DNA from: Elmis aenea
Lineage: Eukaryota > Arthropoda > Insecta > Coleoptera > Elmidae
Length of the DNA: 64,000 nucleotides
Assembly: GCA_947652605.1 (NCBI GenBank)
Contig: OX393577.1
Location: 63,636,108 to 63,700,107, forward strand
Direction: 5' to 3'
Position numbers and translations under genes: made by a program. The notes beneath the pieces were generated by a model. That model was given only the letters and a program-made list of their open reading frames with translations, had not been told where the DNA came from and made no database searches. The stretch's first letter is position 1. Every line of letters begins with the position of its first letter. Shown here one piece after another: positions 45,759 to 56,919 of this stretch.

Positions 45759-47000
45759 GGGGAGACCGGGGATAAAAGTAACATTTGTTTGTTTTTATTT
45801 AATTTCTCATAGATTGTTACAAATTTCTTACATCCAAATTGGTTTAATGATAGATTGGACATTTGTCTTGCTTCCAAGATATTTATTTCGTGTGTTTCGT
45901 AAAGCAACTGTTAGAAAAAAAAAATTTCTTTAGTAAGACAGCTGTTACTTTCAACCTCAACGTTGGGCCTAGTATTCATCAACAAAATTAATATTTTATT
46001 CAAAAATACACATTAGCAAAATGAAAAAATAAAAAAAATATCTTTGGTACAATACAAAATGATAAGTGAACAGTATGGCATACCAGGTAAGGGCGGTCCC
46101 AATTTATTAAATTTATACTGGATCATAATAACTGTTTGTTTTATTTTAAAAAAATCTAACCGCCCTTAAACTGACCGTCATTCATTTAATCAGTAAAAGA
46201 GGGTCAGGTTAAGTTGGGTTGGTTAAAGCTTTGTTTATATTAAGTTATAAATATTAAGGTAATAAAATAAAAACAATGGCGGCTGGTAGGAAAACCAAAA
46301 GTACCAGATCTTACCAATTTACATAGGTTTTATAATTTAAAATGCTTTTTAAGAAATGATTTAGCTTTACATACATTTCCATCATTAAACCGATATTATA
46401 TACTGGGTTTTATAATTTAATAATTTGGGACTGCAGTTACCAGGTTTGCCAAGATTATAAGTACCTACATATTTAAAAATGTGAATCAAAAAGATACAAC
46501 AAACTGGAAAATTATTCCGACAACTCTTGTATATTCTCATCTACGAAGAAAGCCACCAATTATGTGCTAAGAGTGAACATTTGCAAGTGAAAACATTAAT
46601 TGGGGTTGGTTGTAACACTTTGTTACTTTTGACCCCAAGTGTACACAAAAAAAATTTCAGGGAATCCACAATTAACCACGATTCTAACGTCAAATTGTAT
46701 TGCATCCACCAATAGCCAACTAAATTTAGAACAAAATAATATAGGTACTGTTTTGTTTCTATTTTAGAGATCGCCTAAAAGTTACTCGACGGATGAGACA
46801 ACGCAGTAACTTTTAGGCGGAAAATAGTGACTCTGGCTGGCAAAAGGTTAACCTCTATGACAGATGAAAACTAGCATGTAGGTAGGGAGCTGGATGTAAC
46901 TTAACATTGCAAAAGCGTTTAGGGCGATATAAAACAAAAATTAAAGAAACTATAGGCACTGTTACAACCTACCCGTGTTACTTTTATCCCCGGTCTCCCC
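45759..47000. mobile_element. TA-flanked DNA element, 1,242 bp, no transposase
   Basis: The left end GGGGAGACCGGGGATAAAAG and the inverted right end GGGGAGACCGGGGATAAAAG agree over at least 24 bases (through TAAC), and TA lies just outside both (45757-45758 and 47001-47002). This is the arrangement of a non-autonomous Tc1/mariner/pogo-type element. The start GGG and the following CC-GGG/GAT resemble the 10192 element but are not the same. GTTACTTT-like words recur inside (45953, 46621, 46780, 46979). An ATG at about 46276 begins MAAGRKTKSTRSYQ, then a stop; it could be a relic of a transposase start. Otherwise non-coding. Confidence 0.8.
46772..46819. repeat. 14-bp perfect hairpin inside the TA-flanked element
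   Basis: CGCCTAAAAGTTAC (46772-46785) is exactly inverted as GTAACTTTTAGGCG (46806-46819), with a 20-base loop. Its GTTAC/GTAAC end resembles the inner part of the terminal repeat (AAAAGTAAC), so it may be a sub-terminal binding site or a relic of a smaller nested element. Confidence 0.8.
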
Positions 47001-47002
47001 TA

Positions 47003-47851
47003 CATTAAAGACATTTTAGATTTTCAACCAAAGTTCAAAGTGGATTTAATCGAGATTTAAAATCCCAAAAGCTGCTGCTACCGGCGCACGCCGATAAATC
47101 CAATATATTTTATTACTGCATGTAAATTAGCAATTAATAATTTCAGCACGTGCCACTATCAATAAACGTTTATGAATATTATATATTATTAAAGCGGCTC
47201 ATTATGTAATTTGAGTTATCGCCGTTTCTCTGCGGTTAAAATTACTTCATTTACTTTCGAGTAATAAAGCAAGAGAACGTCCAGTTTAACGAGTTTTAGT
47301 TAAATAGGGCCGTAAACGTGACTATGGTAAAAAAATACCGTTACACATTTTGCACTTCGCGTAAAACTTTTGGTTTAGGTAATGATTTGCAATCTATTGT
47401 CTAGAACAGTTGAAATAGTCCGAGTATAATGATACAGAACTGACCGGTTTAATTAAAATTTTCTGCTTTTATTACGCTGTTTTTTAATTTTTTTTCAGTT
47501 GGACTTGTTATAGAATTTTGGCGTTTTTATGTGAATACTGGCGTCTGGACTTTTAAAGTATGTTGACACAGAAAGTAACAGTTAATGTATTAGTAAATAA
47601 GGAGTGCGGGGTCAAACCTTTGTTGTTTTTTTTTTACTAATTGCGTACGGAAATGGTTAATTAAAATACATGTAGAAGTGTGTAAATGCATAAATTAGTA
47701 ATGAATTTGTGTTAAGTGTATATAATTAATTGGTAAATTGGAAACAATAAATCTTTGCATGTTTCTTTTAATTATTCTTAATTAAGAGAAACCCTCAAGC
47801 AAAAAATCTGTGATTTACCAATTTTCTTGTGGTCACTATTTTAGCCTAAGA
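47003..47851. other. no recognisable feature
   Basis: AT-rich. No frame, no terminus. Confidence 0.45.
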
Positions 47852-47935
47852 CAGTGGCGGTTTTACCATTGGGCGAATCTAGGTATGTAATTGCCTAGAC
47901 TAGAGGAACCGAGACACGGGGCGCCAGCCATACTC
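47852..47935 (+). mobile_element. hAT-like terminal fragment
   Basis: CAGTGGCGGTTTTACCATTG followed by GGCGAATCTAGG and GGGGCGCC. A CAGTGGCGG start followed by a 'TTTACCATTGGG' run is a common left end of hAT elements. There is no partner end within about 1 kb, so it is only a fragment. Confidence 0.45.
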
Positions 47936-49069
47936 TAAAAAATAAAACGAAATTAGTTTGAAAAAGTATTAATAGATGCGGAAAACTCGCTGAGGTTTTT
48001 ATGGTCTTTCTTTGTATTTTATATTTTTGAAATTTATTTATTTATGGTTAAAAATATAGGTCATAACAAATATGTTAAGAAAAAACTTGTTAAGAGAAAT
48101 AAACTTTTTTCCTCTTAAAGAATTGATTTAGTAGATTTCTCTATAGTTTAAGTGTTGTGTTATCCATTGAATTTAAAATCTAAATCAAAATTTGCCGCGT
48201 GCTAGCAGTATTTTGGCTCAAATTGGCATGCGTCCTACTAATATGCCATCACTAGTATATATCAACATATGTAGCGTCATCAACCTAACCATATAGATTT
48301 ATTTGTACAGGTTGTAAAATATGTGTAGAGACAGTCAAACAGAAAGACGGCAAATCGAGTTAATTTAAAAACACTTCCACGCTTTTCTCATATTAGTTTG
48401 ACACCCCTTACATAATTTATGGTATAGTTTTTACATTTTGACCCACATTTATTTTAATTTAGGTCTATTAATGCTTATTCTGTCGATTAGTTTAGTGTAA
48501 TTTATGTGCGTTTTGAATTTACAGAAGAGACGATGAGAGCATTTATAGTTTCATTTAGACGCAAGTGATGTATTTATTAGTAACTTTTTATAAAACTCCA
48601 TACGTCAGATAGATTCATTAATTAATAGATTAGTTACTACAACGATTTAAAGGAGATAATTATCCAATCATGACGAATTATGAGGGGCATCCGTCTTTTC
48701 GGTTTGGTGATTTTACTAAATCGTTTCGTTAGGTTTTAAATTGAGTTGCATGTCGTGCAGACGACATTTGATAGTTGATAACATGTAATAATTGTAAGTT
48801 ACAATAGTGAATCTACGTCTCGGTAGAAAAAGTAGTCGCTTTTTAATATTTTACATTGTATATTGTGGATGGAGGTATTTGCTCAAAGCTCTTGAAAGAT
48901 ACAACCTGATCCAAAGAAATGCATTTTAGTTTCGCAGATCAAAGAACATTACTTCACTTTGTAGTTGGCCAATTTAATTGTTCCTTAGTAAATTGAATTC
49001 TGTTCTTGTCATTTTTGGCAGATAGTTTACGGTTTTGTTTTTGGAAAAAAAAAATGATAACAAAAGAAT
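47936..49069. other. no recognisable feature
   Basis: AT-rich. The 66-codon minus-strand frame at 48954-49154 overlaps the RT fragment in the wrong sense and is chance. Confidence 0.4.
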
Positions 49070-49285
49070 ATTTATCGGTTTTAATAGCGTTGGAACAGGA
49101 AAGGATAGGGCAAGTGGCACGTTGTAAATAATTAGGAACAATAATTGCAGGCATAGAAATTTAGAAGATCTGAATAATAGAATAGCTGCAGTGACAAAAT
49201 TTTACCACGCTACTAATAACTAAATAACTAAAAAGGTCCCTAAACAAACATTTACAATAGTATTTAATGCAGTGTAGGTATCAAT
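49070..49285 (+). pseudogene. non-LTR RT fragment (LNNRIAAVTKF block)
   Basis: The plus strand reads ALEQERIGQVARC, then LGTIIAG, then NLEDLNNRIAAVTKFYHATN and FTIVFNAV. It is the same block as at 19.7 and 31.8 kb, with a stop after LGT's upstream Lys and a shift near 49150. It ends where the fold-back family fragment begins (AATAAAATTTTCT). Confidence 0.75.
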
Positions 49286-49622
49286 AAAATTTTCTATAAG
49301 ATTGTAAAAAAATGAGGGTGTTTAAGAAAAATGAGTTATCGATGTTTAAAGTTGTACAAGTTTGACCAAGCTTAAAAAACGCCCTTTCTAATATTTTTAA
49401 AATATAGTTGTTGCAAAGTGTTAAATAGCTTATTGTCAACCTAAATTTCAAAAAAAAATGCTTGCTTTTTCAAAGTTCTCAAATGCTGTATCGCTCAAAA
49501 TTTTCATAAAAATGTAAATTTAACGAAAACGGTTGATTTTAGATCCATATAACGTTTTACATTTTTAAATGTAAATTTAAAGAGAAATCCAAAAATATAA
49601 AAATATACAGGGTGTTCTATTT
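49286..49622. repeat. fragment of the palindromic family (one arm)
   Basis: Matches 36140-36500 in order: ACTTATCGATGTTTAAAGTT (here AGTTATCGATG...), ACAAGTTTGACCAAGC, GCTGTATCG-TCAAA, TTCATAAAAATGTAAAT, then ATATACAGGGTGTTCTATTT at the right end (49604-49622). Diverged and without the opposite arm. Confidence 0.75.
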
Positions 49623-50814
49623 ACAATTTCAAAGTTTAGGTCCATTTCCGGTTGAACCGGAAGTCGTATTGGCCTCAAAATTTTTATTAAATCCAGAATA
49701 TACCATGACGCTCAGATACTAATATTCATTGAAATATTAATTTGTAATAGTGTGTTCTAGATATTTGTTTGTTTCCATACTTTTGCGCATCCCTGTATAT
49801 AATTATAAATTGCCATAAATATTATTTTATTTAACAGGTTTTGACGTATTGTTTAATGTATTATCACGTTTTTGCATTTAATTACAACAAATCATGTTCA
49901 ATGCGTGTCTCAGCAATATCACAAATTAATTAAATGCTTTGATTGACAGCATTTCGAATTCCGTACGAAATTTAATGCAAGCAAAACTCGTGTTGTGTTC
50001 GGTGCAGGTGGAATATAACAATGTCACCTACCAGGTATCGATATACCCAATAATTATACGGCTAATTCAAGGTCCCTATTAAATTTTTATGCATCTGTAC
50101 GTCGTCGTGCCCTCAACTCGACCTACGCTGCCTCGTTTTCAATTTACGGAGCTAATAGGTAATTTACGTTCCGAATAACAATGCAAAATTTTAAGTAGTG
50201 TAAATGCAGATTGCGTTACATAATCGTATCGTGTGTGAGATATATAACGAAGGTGTATTGAACTGGCTGTACGTGATAGAAGTGCAGCGTAACGTGATTT
50301 AATGAAATGCAATAGTGTGAAATCGTGTTTAAAATGCTATCGAACCGATTAATTATGTGTGGTGTACTTCCAGGCGACAATCTTTGCCTTACTTTCTATT
50401 CTGTAATGTTATCGGCTTTACATGGCTTCTTTGAATGTATTTCACGCCTACAAACAAATAAGGAAGATTAGGATTTGTTAATTGGGGCGTGAAGTTATTT
50501 ATCATCCGGTCTTGTTAAGGAATTTTTAATTGTTTTATGCTTTAAGTCTAAATGGACGCGTCTGTATGTGCTTGAATAATAATGAGAGACGTTTTTTGTG
50601 CAATTGTTTCAAATTTTGTTTTGTTTATCGCCTCGGAAGTGCATTTTTGTGCATTAGATACACGTTGTTCTTCCTTGGACTGCAGTTCTGTGTAGCTAGA
50701 GCGAAGTTTAATCGAATATAAAGTGTTCTAGTTTTCCCTCCGGTGCGCACTCGGTGTAATTAAGTTTTGTGGATGGCATAAAAATGGCTATGTTGAACGC
50801 TTTTTTGTAAGAAG
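49623..50814. other. no gene proven; short terminus-like motifs, then a GC-richer patch
   Basis: 49640-49800 includes TCCGGTTGAACCGGAAG and TTTTGCGCATCCCTGTATA, possibly ends of another MITE. 49980-50300 is GC-richer and contains a 27-base block at 50008-50034 between a CAG acceptor and a CAG|GTATCG donor. The 63-codon frame at 50530-50721 has no known domain. Confidence 0.35.
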
Positions 50815-50871
50815 CAGTGTTTCCCAAACTTTTTTGTATGCCAACCTCCGCTTAACCGATAAATAGCTGTC
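50815..50871 (+). mobile_element. hAT-like terminal fragment
   Basis: CAGTGTTTCCCAAACTTTTT is a frequent hAT terminus (compare 53323 and 62230). The sequence is cut by the Harbinger-type MITE that begins at 50875. Confidence 0.5.
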
Positions 50872-50874
50872 TTA

Positions 50875-51224
50875 AGGCCTCTACTCACCTACCAATTTGT
50901 CGGTACAACCGACCGACCATTCCGATAAATTGTTTAATGTGTAGTCTGTCACCCAACCAACCCGACAGTTGGACAAGTTGGAACGGTCGGGTGGCCAGAC
51001 CATCCAACAAGCCAACCGCCCCACCACATTCCTCTAGATAAGGACTATTAAACCGAAAATTTAACGCTATTTATAAATTTGTTATCCACAAAATGGCATC
51101 AGAGCCAAAATAATAAAAAAAGGTTATGACGTTTATGCTGTGTTGGTTGGTTGGACTGGTCGGGAGGTGTGTAGACAACACCCAACACGGAGTTCCCGAC
51201 AAGTTGGATAATGAGTAGAAGCCT
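50875..51224. mobile_element. 350-bp PIF/Harbinger-type MITE
   Basis: The left end AGGCCTCTACTCACCTACCA and the inverted right end AGGCTTCTACTCATTATCCA are partners; the repeats continue into AATTTGTCGG / ACTTGTCGG. TTA lies outside both ends (50872-50874 and 51225-51227), the 3-bp target duplication of PIF/Harbinger. The interior is rich in CCAACC/GGTTGG words and does not code. Confidence 0.8.
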
Positions 51225-51274
51225 TTAGTCTTCCACTAACTACAAATTTCCATTTTTTAATCTAATCGGCTAAT

Positions 51275-51536
51275 GTTTTTAAAAGGCAATAAAATTTTCT
51301 ACAAGACCATGTAAAAATATATAGGGTGTTGTATTTAAGAAAATTGAGTTAACGATGTTAAAGTTTCACAAGTTTGACCAAGCGTTAAAAACACCCTGTA
51401 TAATGTTTTAAAAATGTAGCTGGCGAAAAGTGTTAATTAATCTGATTTTTAAACGAAATTCTGCTGCCTATTTAAAGAACTTAAATGTTAAAAAAAAAGT
51501 AAGTTCTGTTTACTCAAAATTTTCATAAAAATCTTA
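51275..51536. repeat. fragment of the palindromic family (one arm)
   Basis: AATAAAATTTTCTACAAGAC, ATATATAGGGTGTTGTATTT, TTTCACAAGTTTGACCAAGC, AACACCCTGTATAATGTTTT and AAAGTGTTAATTAATCTGAT match the arm at 36130-36300 in the same order. It starts at the same point as the 49286 copy, which suggests a real element end there. Confidence 0.8.
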
Positions 51537-51537
51537 T

Positions 51538-52244
51538 AAGGGAGGGTCACGATACGTTGTCGCTAGAATTTGATTGAGGCTGTGTTTATTGCCTCAAGGA
51601 CATCAAAACTTAATGTTTTCCAGAGTTATATGTGCCACTGGCCATTTCCTTCGGAAAAATAGGGGAAAAACTGAAAAATTGGTATAAAAAGGTAATTTTT
51701 GCTATGGCGTTGACCATAAAATCGTAAGAGACAAACTCGAAAATCTAATTACCAATGCGCTTATCCTTTGCAAGTAAAATGGTGCAAATTTTTGAAAAAA
51801 TCTTGAACGGTTTCGTAGAAAAACGTCAAAAACGAAAACCCTTCATAAGCGCTATGATTTGAGAAGTTGTGTTATATCTGTATAACTGTATCTATGCGAC
51901 TTGCATACTTAAACATTAAAACTGTTTTTACAAAGACCTCGTTTTTCGCGTTTTTCTCCGGAACCGTTTAAGAGTTTTTCAAAAACTTTACACCATTTTA
52001 CTTGCAAAGGATGCGCGCATTGGTAAATAGAAAATTTTAGAATTTGTCTCTGAAAGTTTCATAGCCAACGCGATCACAAAACTTACTTTTATTATTCAGT
52101 TTTTCAGTTTTTCCCCTATTTTTCCGAAGAAAATTGCCAGTGGCACGAGTAACTCTACAAAACATTTAGTTTTGATGTTCTTGATGCTATAAATACAGCC
52201 TTATCCCATCAACCGACTTTAGTACCACCAAATGAGGTTCCCTT
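51538..52244. mobile_element. fold-back element of about 700 bp, second family
   Basis: Left-arm blocks ACATCAAAACTTAATGTTTT, GTGCCACTGGCCATTTCCTT, CGGAAAAATAGGGGAAAAAC and GCAAGTAAAATGGTGCAAA reappear inverted on the right (51975-52190). The centre is near 51890. The ends are near AAGGGAGG and, inverted, AAGGGAAC, so the terminal match is weak. It abuts the palindromic-family fragment at 51275-51536. No coding frame. Confidence 0.75.
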
Positions 52245-53322
52245 GTGAGAGGTCCTTAGTCAATGCTGTATCAAAAATTCGGGACTCTACTGTAGTTATT
52301 TCAATGTCTTGCTACATAAAATAAAATTTCTTAGTAACTAAAGAAATTGCATCGTTGGTTTGTGAAAAGATCTTCCGTTCCAGTAATTTTGATCAGTGTT
52401 TATCCTGCGTATTTCGCGTTACTAAACGTTTTATGTCTGTATATACCTATTTTCAGATGTAGTTTGTGTTAATACTTGAAAAGCTGCCCGTAATGCAAAG
52501 CACTAACGAGTCACAGCTCACTATACGGCGTTTCTTGGAAGCTCTAACAACATTAGCTTCATTTATTTTCTAACAGGTAAAATGTTCCTGAATTTCATGA
52601 GCGATATTCGTAAATGGATTACTTTTTTTTTGCCTTGTTACGAGATTATAAAAGTGGTGCAGAATATTAACGTTAATGTCTAGGCATTATTGTAATGAAA
52701 TTTCGTTTTGGCTCGAATTACTTTTCTTCGATTTTCATCTCCAATCTTTTGATATATTTTCATTAGAGTCGGTGAGAGATTTCGAAGGTGCGGTATGTAG
52801 GTTAGAATTACGTAAGGTTTCTTATTTAAATATTAAACGGGACATAATACGACGTTTTATAATTAGTGGTTAATTTATATGGCTTTAAAAATATTTTAAG
52901 ACAATTTTATTACGGAATTCTTAAATTTCTTAATTACCTTCTAAATTGTTTTGATAATGAGATCATTCGGAAAGTTAATTGAACTCCCACGTAGACCTTT
53001 TACAGTTTTGTGGTTTTTTAATCATGGTTTTGAAATTAACAATCATAAAATTTATATTTTTAGTTGACATTGGAATATTTTAAAATAGGTGTTTTGTGCC
53101 CAAATCAGCTTTAAGTCTTCGCTTAAAAACATAAAATATTCATGAAAATTGTTACACACTACACAGTGAAACATCTATACCTACACATCAAATCCAAGTT
53201 TCGTCACCTTTGGTTGGCAAAAAGTTGGTCCAATATTTGTCCAAAAATCTAGTATTTGTCACGAAATTTTTGGGTAAAACGAAAACTTGTTTAAGGCATA
53301 CTCTAGGTCCTAGAGTCTAGGA
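52245..53322. other. no gene recognised
   Basis: The 65-codon frame at 52676-52873 shows no domain. No termini. Confidence 0.4.
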
Positions 53323-53537
53323 CAATGTTTCTCAAAGTGTGGTCCGCCGGACCCCTGGGGGTCCCTGAATCCTTCTGAAGGGGTCCCCAGAGCCTTTATA
53401 ATGTTCGAAAATCATCTAGATTTATTGGCAACGCTAAATTGAAAAAACATAGTGTTTACAAAACAATTCATTAAGGTCACCTGTAAGTTTTAAATTTTGA
53501 AAGGCGTCCTCAGAGTAAAAAGTTTGAGAAACTACAT
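53323..53537. mobile_element. hAT-type MITE, about 215 bp, degenerate
   Basis: The left end CAATGTTTCTCAAAGTGTGG and the inverted right end ATGTAGTTTCTCAAACTTTT are imperfect partners. Next to the left end comes TCCGCCGGACCCCTGGGGGT, a GC-rich stem common in this group. No clear 8-bp duplication remains. Confidence 0.5.
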
Positions 53538-54661
53538 TTTATTTGTTTTAACCAATTTTGTCTAATAGCTCGGTTACACTTGTTTGTACAAAAATATTTT
53601 TTTGGGTAAAAAGTTGTAGATGTTTTTCCGCACTATAAAATGAAAGCATTCATTTATTTTAATATTTGTCAATTTGTCTAATTTGGACTTCTTTGTAGCT
53701 CTTATCGTTTACAGGATCCCAATAGTGACACTTCTATGTGGATCACCCTGTATATCGAAATGCGAGTCTTAAATTTATACTTTTCTTAGAGGAAAGGGGG
53801 GCCCTTTGTCTATTGCTTCCCCGGGGCCCGGATTTCCTGTGAACGGCCCTGCATACTTAGGGAAGCAAAACGGCTATATTGAGAAATTAGTCGTCCATCT
53901 CAACACAAGTCACTCTTAGCGAGATTTATGAACATGAGCAACCACACATGTTTTAAATTGAAATATGTTTTAGTTCCAGGTAATTTGCAAATGTTTGCAA
54001 TTTAAATTTGTCAATGAGTAAACATATGTAACACGCAGATACGCGGAACTTGTGCAACAGTTACCGTATAACCTTGCTGCATGTAATGGTGGATGTAACG
54101 AAATTATAACAGGCCGTGTAAACTGTATACGCCGGCGATAAATCCGCCGTTTTGATATCGAAATTAATTCGGCCACAATTCATGAAATTTCTCATATCTT
54201 GAACTTGGTCGCTCGTTATTGCTTTATTTAAAAGTGACAAAGGTGGCTGCGAATATCGGATATAATTTATTATGTTCTGAAAGGTGCTCCTGGGCGGGAT
54301 CTTTTCAAGTTCTGAATGTGTTGAAATTCGAGATTTGCGTCAAATACCAGAGACGACGGATATGTTTCACAGATGTGTGTGTCTTGATGTAATGTGTTAC
54401 ACACGAAATGGCTTTGAAATTCACGCTGCTAAAATGTAAATATGCATTATTTTATGCAAGTTAATAAACCTAAATTAAAACTGCAACATTGGCAAAATTC
54501 GCTAGTGTACGAATGAACCAATATTTAACAGAATGTGTAATCATGTCGCAATATTTTGTTAGTTACGTTTTTGTGTTATCCTATTTTTATATCTATAACG
54601 CATATTGAGGCTAATTTCAACGATTATGTTTAACTAAACTTTGTAGTTTGCAAGGAAAACA
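53538..54661. other. no gene; solo terminus and a GGGGCCC patch
   Basis: CACCCTGTATA at 53744-53754 is a lone, inverted copy of the TATACAGGGTG end. 53805-53855 is a GGGGCCC-rich island like that at 403-640. The 68-codon minus-strand frame at 53970-54176 shows no domain. Confidence 0.4.
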
Positions 54662-54947
54662 AACATTTTGTATTTGAAATTAATTAATACAATCACAAAA
54701 GGGCTTAGGCAAGGATGCCTCATAGCACCCACTCTTTTCAAATTATATTTAAACGGGGCTCTTGAAAATTGGAAAAAGAAATGTCGTAGTATGGGTTTGC
54801 CCTTAGGAAATGATAGGCCAATCACAACCCATTTTGCTGATGATCAAATAATATTAGTTGAAGACAAAGTCGAAATCGATTATCTGCCAAGAAAACTAAA
54901 CATTGAATAACTAAAAAAAAAGGGGGACTGACTATAAACACTTATAA
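54662..54947 (+). pseudogene. non-LTR RT fragment, motif B to motif C
   Basis: An 80-codon plus-strand frame contains TITKGLRQGCLIAPTLFKLY (motif B), then ENWKKKCRSMGLPLG and THFADDQIILVEDK (motif C, F-A-D-D intact). After a stop it continues as KKGGLTINTY. It is the same subfamily as the fragment at 63500 (SQGC, TLFKIYLGVLKNCKKKC). Both catalytic Asp survive but neither palm is complete. The repeat copy at 54948 begins directly after it. Confidence 0.8.
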
Positions 54948-55294
54948 CGTCGCCGCATGGCGGCGAGTGCGTATTTCCACTCGTGTTATGTAGCTTACTT
55001 TTTCTACGATCACATAATACCTACGATTTTAACGGCTTTTTGGCTAATATAGACATGTAATTACGTTGTCTTGTCAATTTTGACGTAAGCCTACTTTGAC
55101 ATTTCTAAACAAGTGTGCGTTTTGCTTACCGTGCGTTATAACTCACTTGCTAGGCATGCAGGAAGTGTTTGACGTACGTCTACTTTGATCATTTCTTTTA
55201 AAAAAAACTGTGTATTTTGCTAAGGAACCACTTTCTATGCATGCAGGCTGTATGGTAAGAGTGATTTACATTAGTGGTTGTAGAAAAATGAAAT
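54948..55294. repeat. dispersed repeat family R1, copy 2
   Basis: From CGTCGCCGCATGGCGGCGAG to GTGGTTGTAGAAAAATG it matches 3590-3955 with the same internal duplication (AGCCTACTTTGACATTTCTA, then TACGTCTACTTTGATCATTT) and two GCATGCAGG words. The opening CGTCGCCGCATGGCGGCGAG forms a short palindrome not seen in copy 1. It differs from copy 1 at many positions, so the family is old. Confidence 0.7.
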
Positions 55295-56919
55295 AATCGA
55301 ACACAACTAAAGTTTAGCAACGTGTAATTAAAATTGTTTTAAATTACGTATAACACGTGTGTAAAAGTAAATTATAAAAAACTTTTAACCAGTCCTATAA
55401 TTTGGCGAGAGTTAAGTTTATTCTTCTATAAAAAACGTCTGTAACAATAATATTTTAACTTAAAATTGTCGCTTTGTTTAGACGAAATAAAGTTGAATCA
55501 CACATTTTATGTTGTCATGTTTATTTTTGTATGTTAGATATGTAATTTGTTATTTTATAATTTCTTTATTAAAGTCTAATTATCATTTTTAGTATAATTG
55601 TTATGGTATTAATTATTTTCAAGTAAATAACGCTATCATTTCAAAAATATTTAACATTTTTTTAAAATAATTTGTAGCTGGATGTAACAAGAAATACAAA
55701 AATCATGATAAGCTATCAATTATTTTATTAATTCGAAAGTTTTAAACATTGAGTCACATGTTTACTAGTTTAATTATCATTGGGTTTCAAAATATTTCAT
55801 TTTCTTTGTTTTTGTTTTAAAGCTGCTATCAAGTGCAAAATTGAGTAGACATATTTGCAAATATAAAGGTACATATTGCTTTTGAAAAAGTTTGTTATTT
55901 TTTTATTTGTGCTTAAATCTGTTTGGCTTATAACTGTTTAAAAAAATTAAATGTATTTAGCAGTGTACCTATCTTGTTTAAGACATTTTTAAAATCTTCT
56001 TTTAAAGGTGCGCAAACTGTAAAATATTATATATGTTTGAATTGTTTAGGTGATTTTATTTTAAATGTCATACAAATACTTCTCTTATTCACAGAACTAC
56101 TGACGAAGAGAGAGAGACATACCAAAACTGGTTAAGTTTCTTTTAAAAGAGATTTTTAATAAATAGTGAAAGAAGGGACCTAAATAAACTGATTTACAAG
56201 TATATTAAACGTAAAATTTCATGTTAACTTTCATAGTTTATTTAAAAGCTGAAAGGAATTACATGCATCCTCTAACTTCCTTTAAACCGTTAGCAATTCT
56301 TCTTTGTTTAACTATCATAGAAGTTATTATATGAACGATAATCACACTGTCATGATCAGAGCTACCTGTATTATTCGTTTAAGATTACAAGAATTAATAC
56401 AAGCATTTTACGACATGTCACCATAGTACATTCATACCAGTTGACATATTCGTTAGGATGTCACTTAAATATTTATGTTTCTGGGTGTGTAACAAAAGAT
56501 TTTATATTATCAGCGAGTTAAAAAAATAAGTAGCATGTCAAATAAAAAACTGTTTTCATCGTCGTAAAATAAATTGTAAATTTTTATTAACGGTGCGTGT
56601 AAATATATTTAAAATAAGCCGACAGCATTTATTTAATTAAACTTTAAATTCCGCTAATCGCTTGTGTACTCAGTGCAGATGACAGACGTACACCTTCTGT
56701 CCGAAAATTTTGTACACTGATTTTTTTGTGACTCTGTCGAGCTATAGGTAAATGAGTTATGGCTTTGTAAAGCTTGATACTTTGGCTACATTCCGTGAAA
56801 GTTTCATGGTGCTACAACATTCCTATCAGTAGTTATAATAATATTTTCAGTTTCTCCTGTTTCTTGATATATATAAATTAAATTAAAAAACGAAGGTTAA
56901 AAAAAAGTTGTCAATGCCA
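55295..56919. other. no gene recognised
   Basis: Very AT-rich. The 70-codon frame at 55923-56135 shows no domain. No terminal repeats. Confidence 0.4.
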
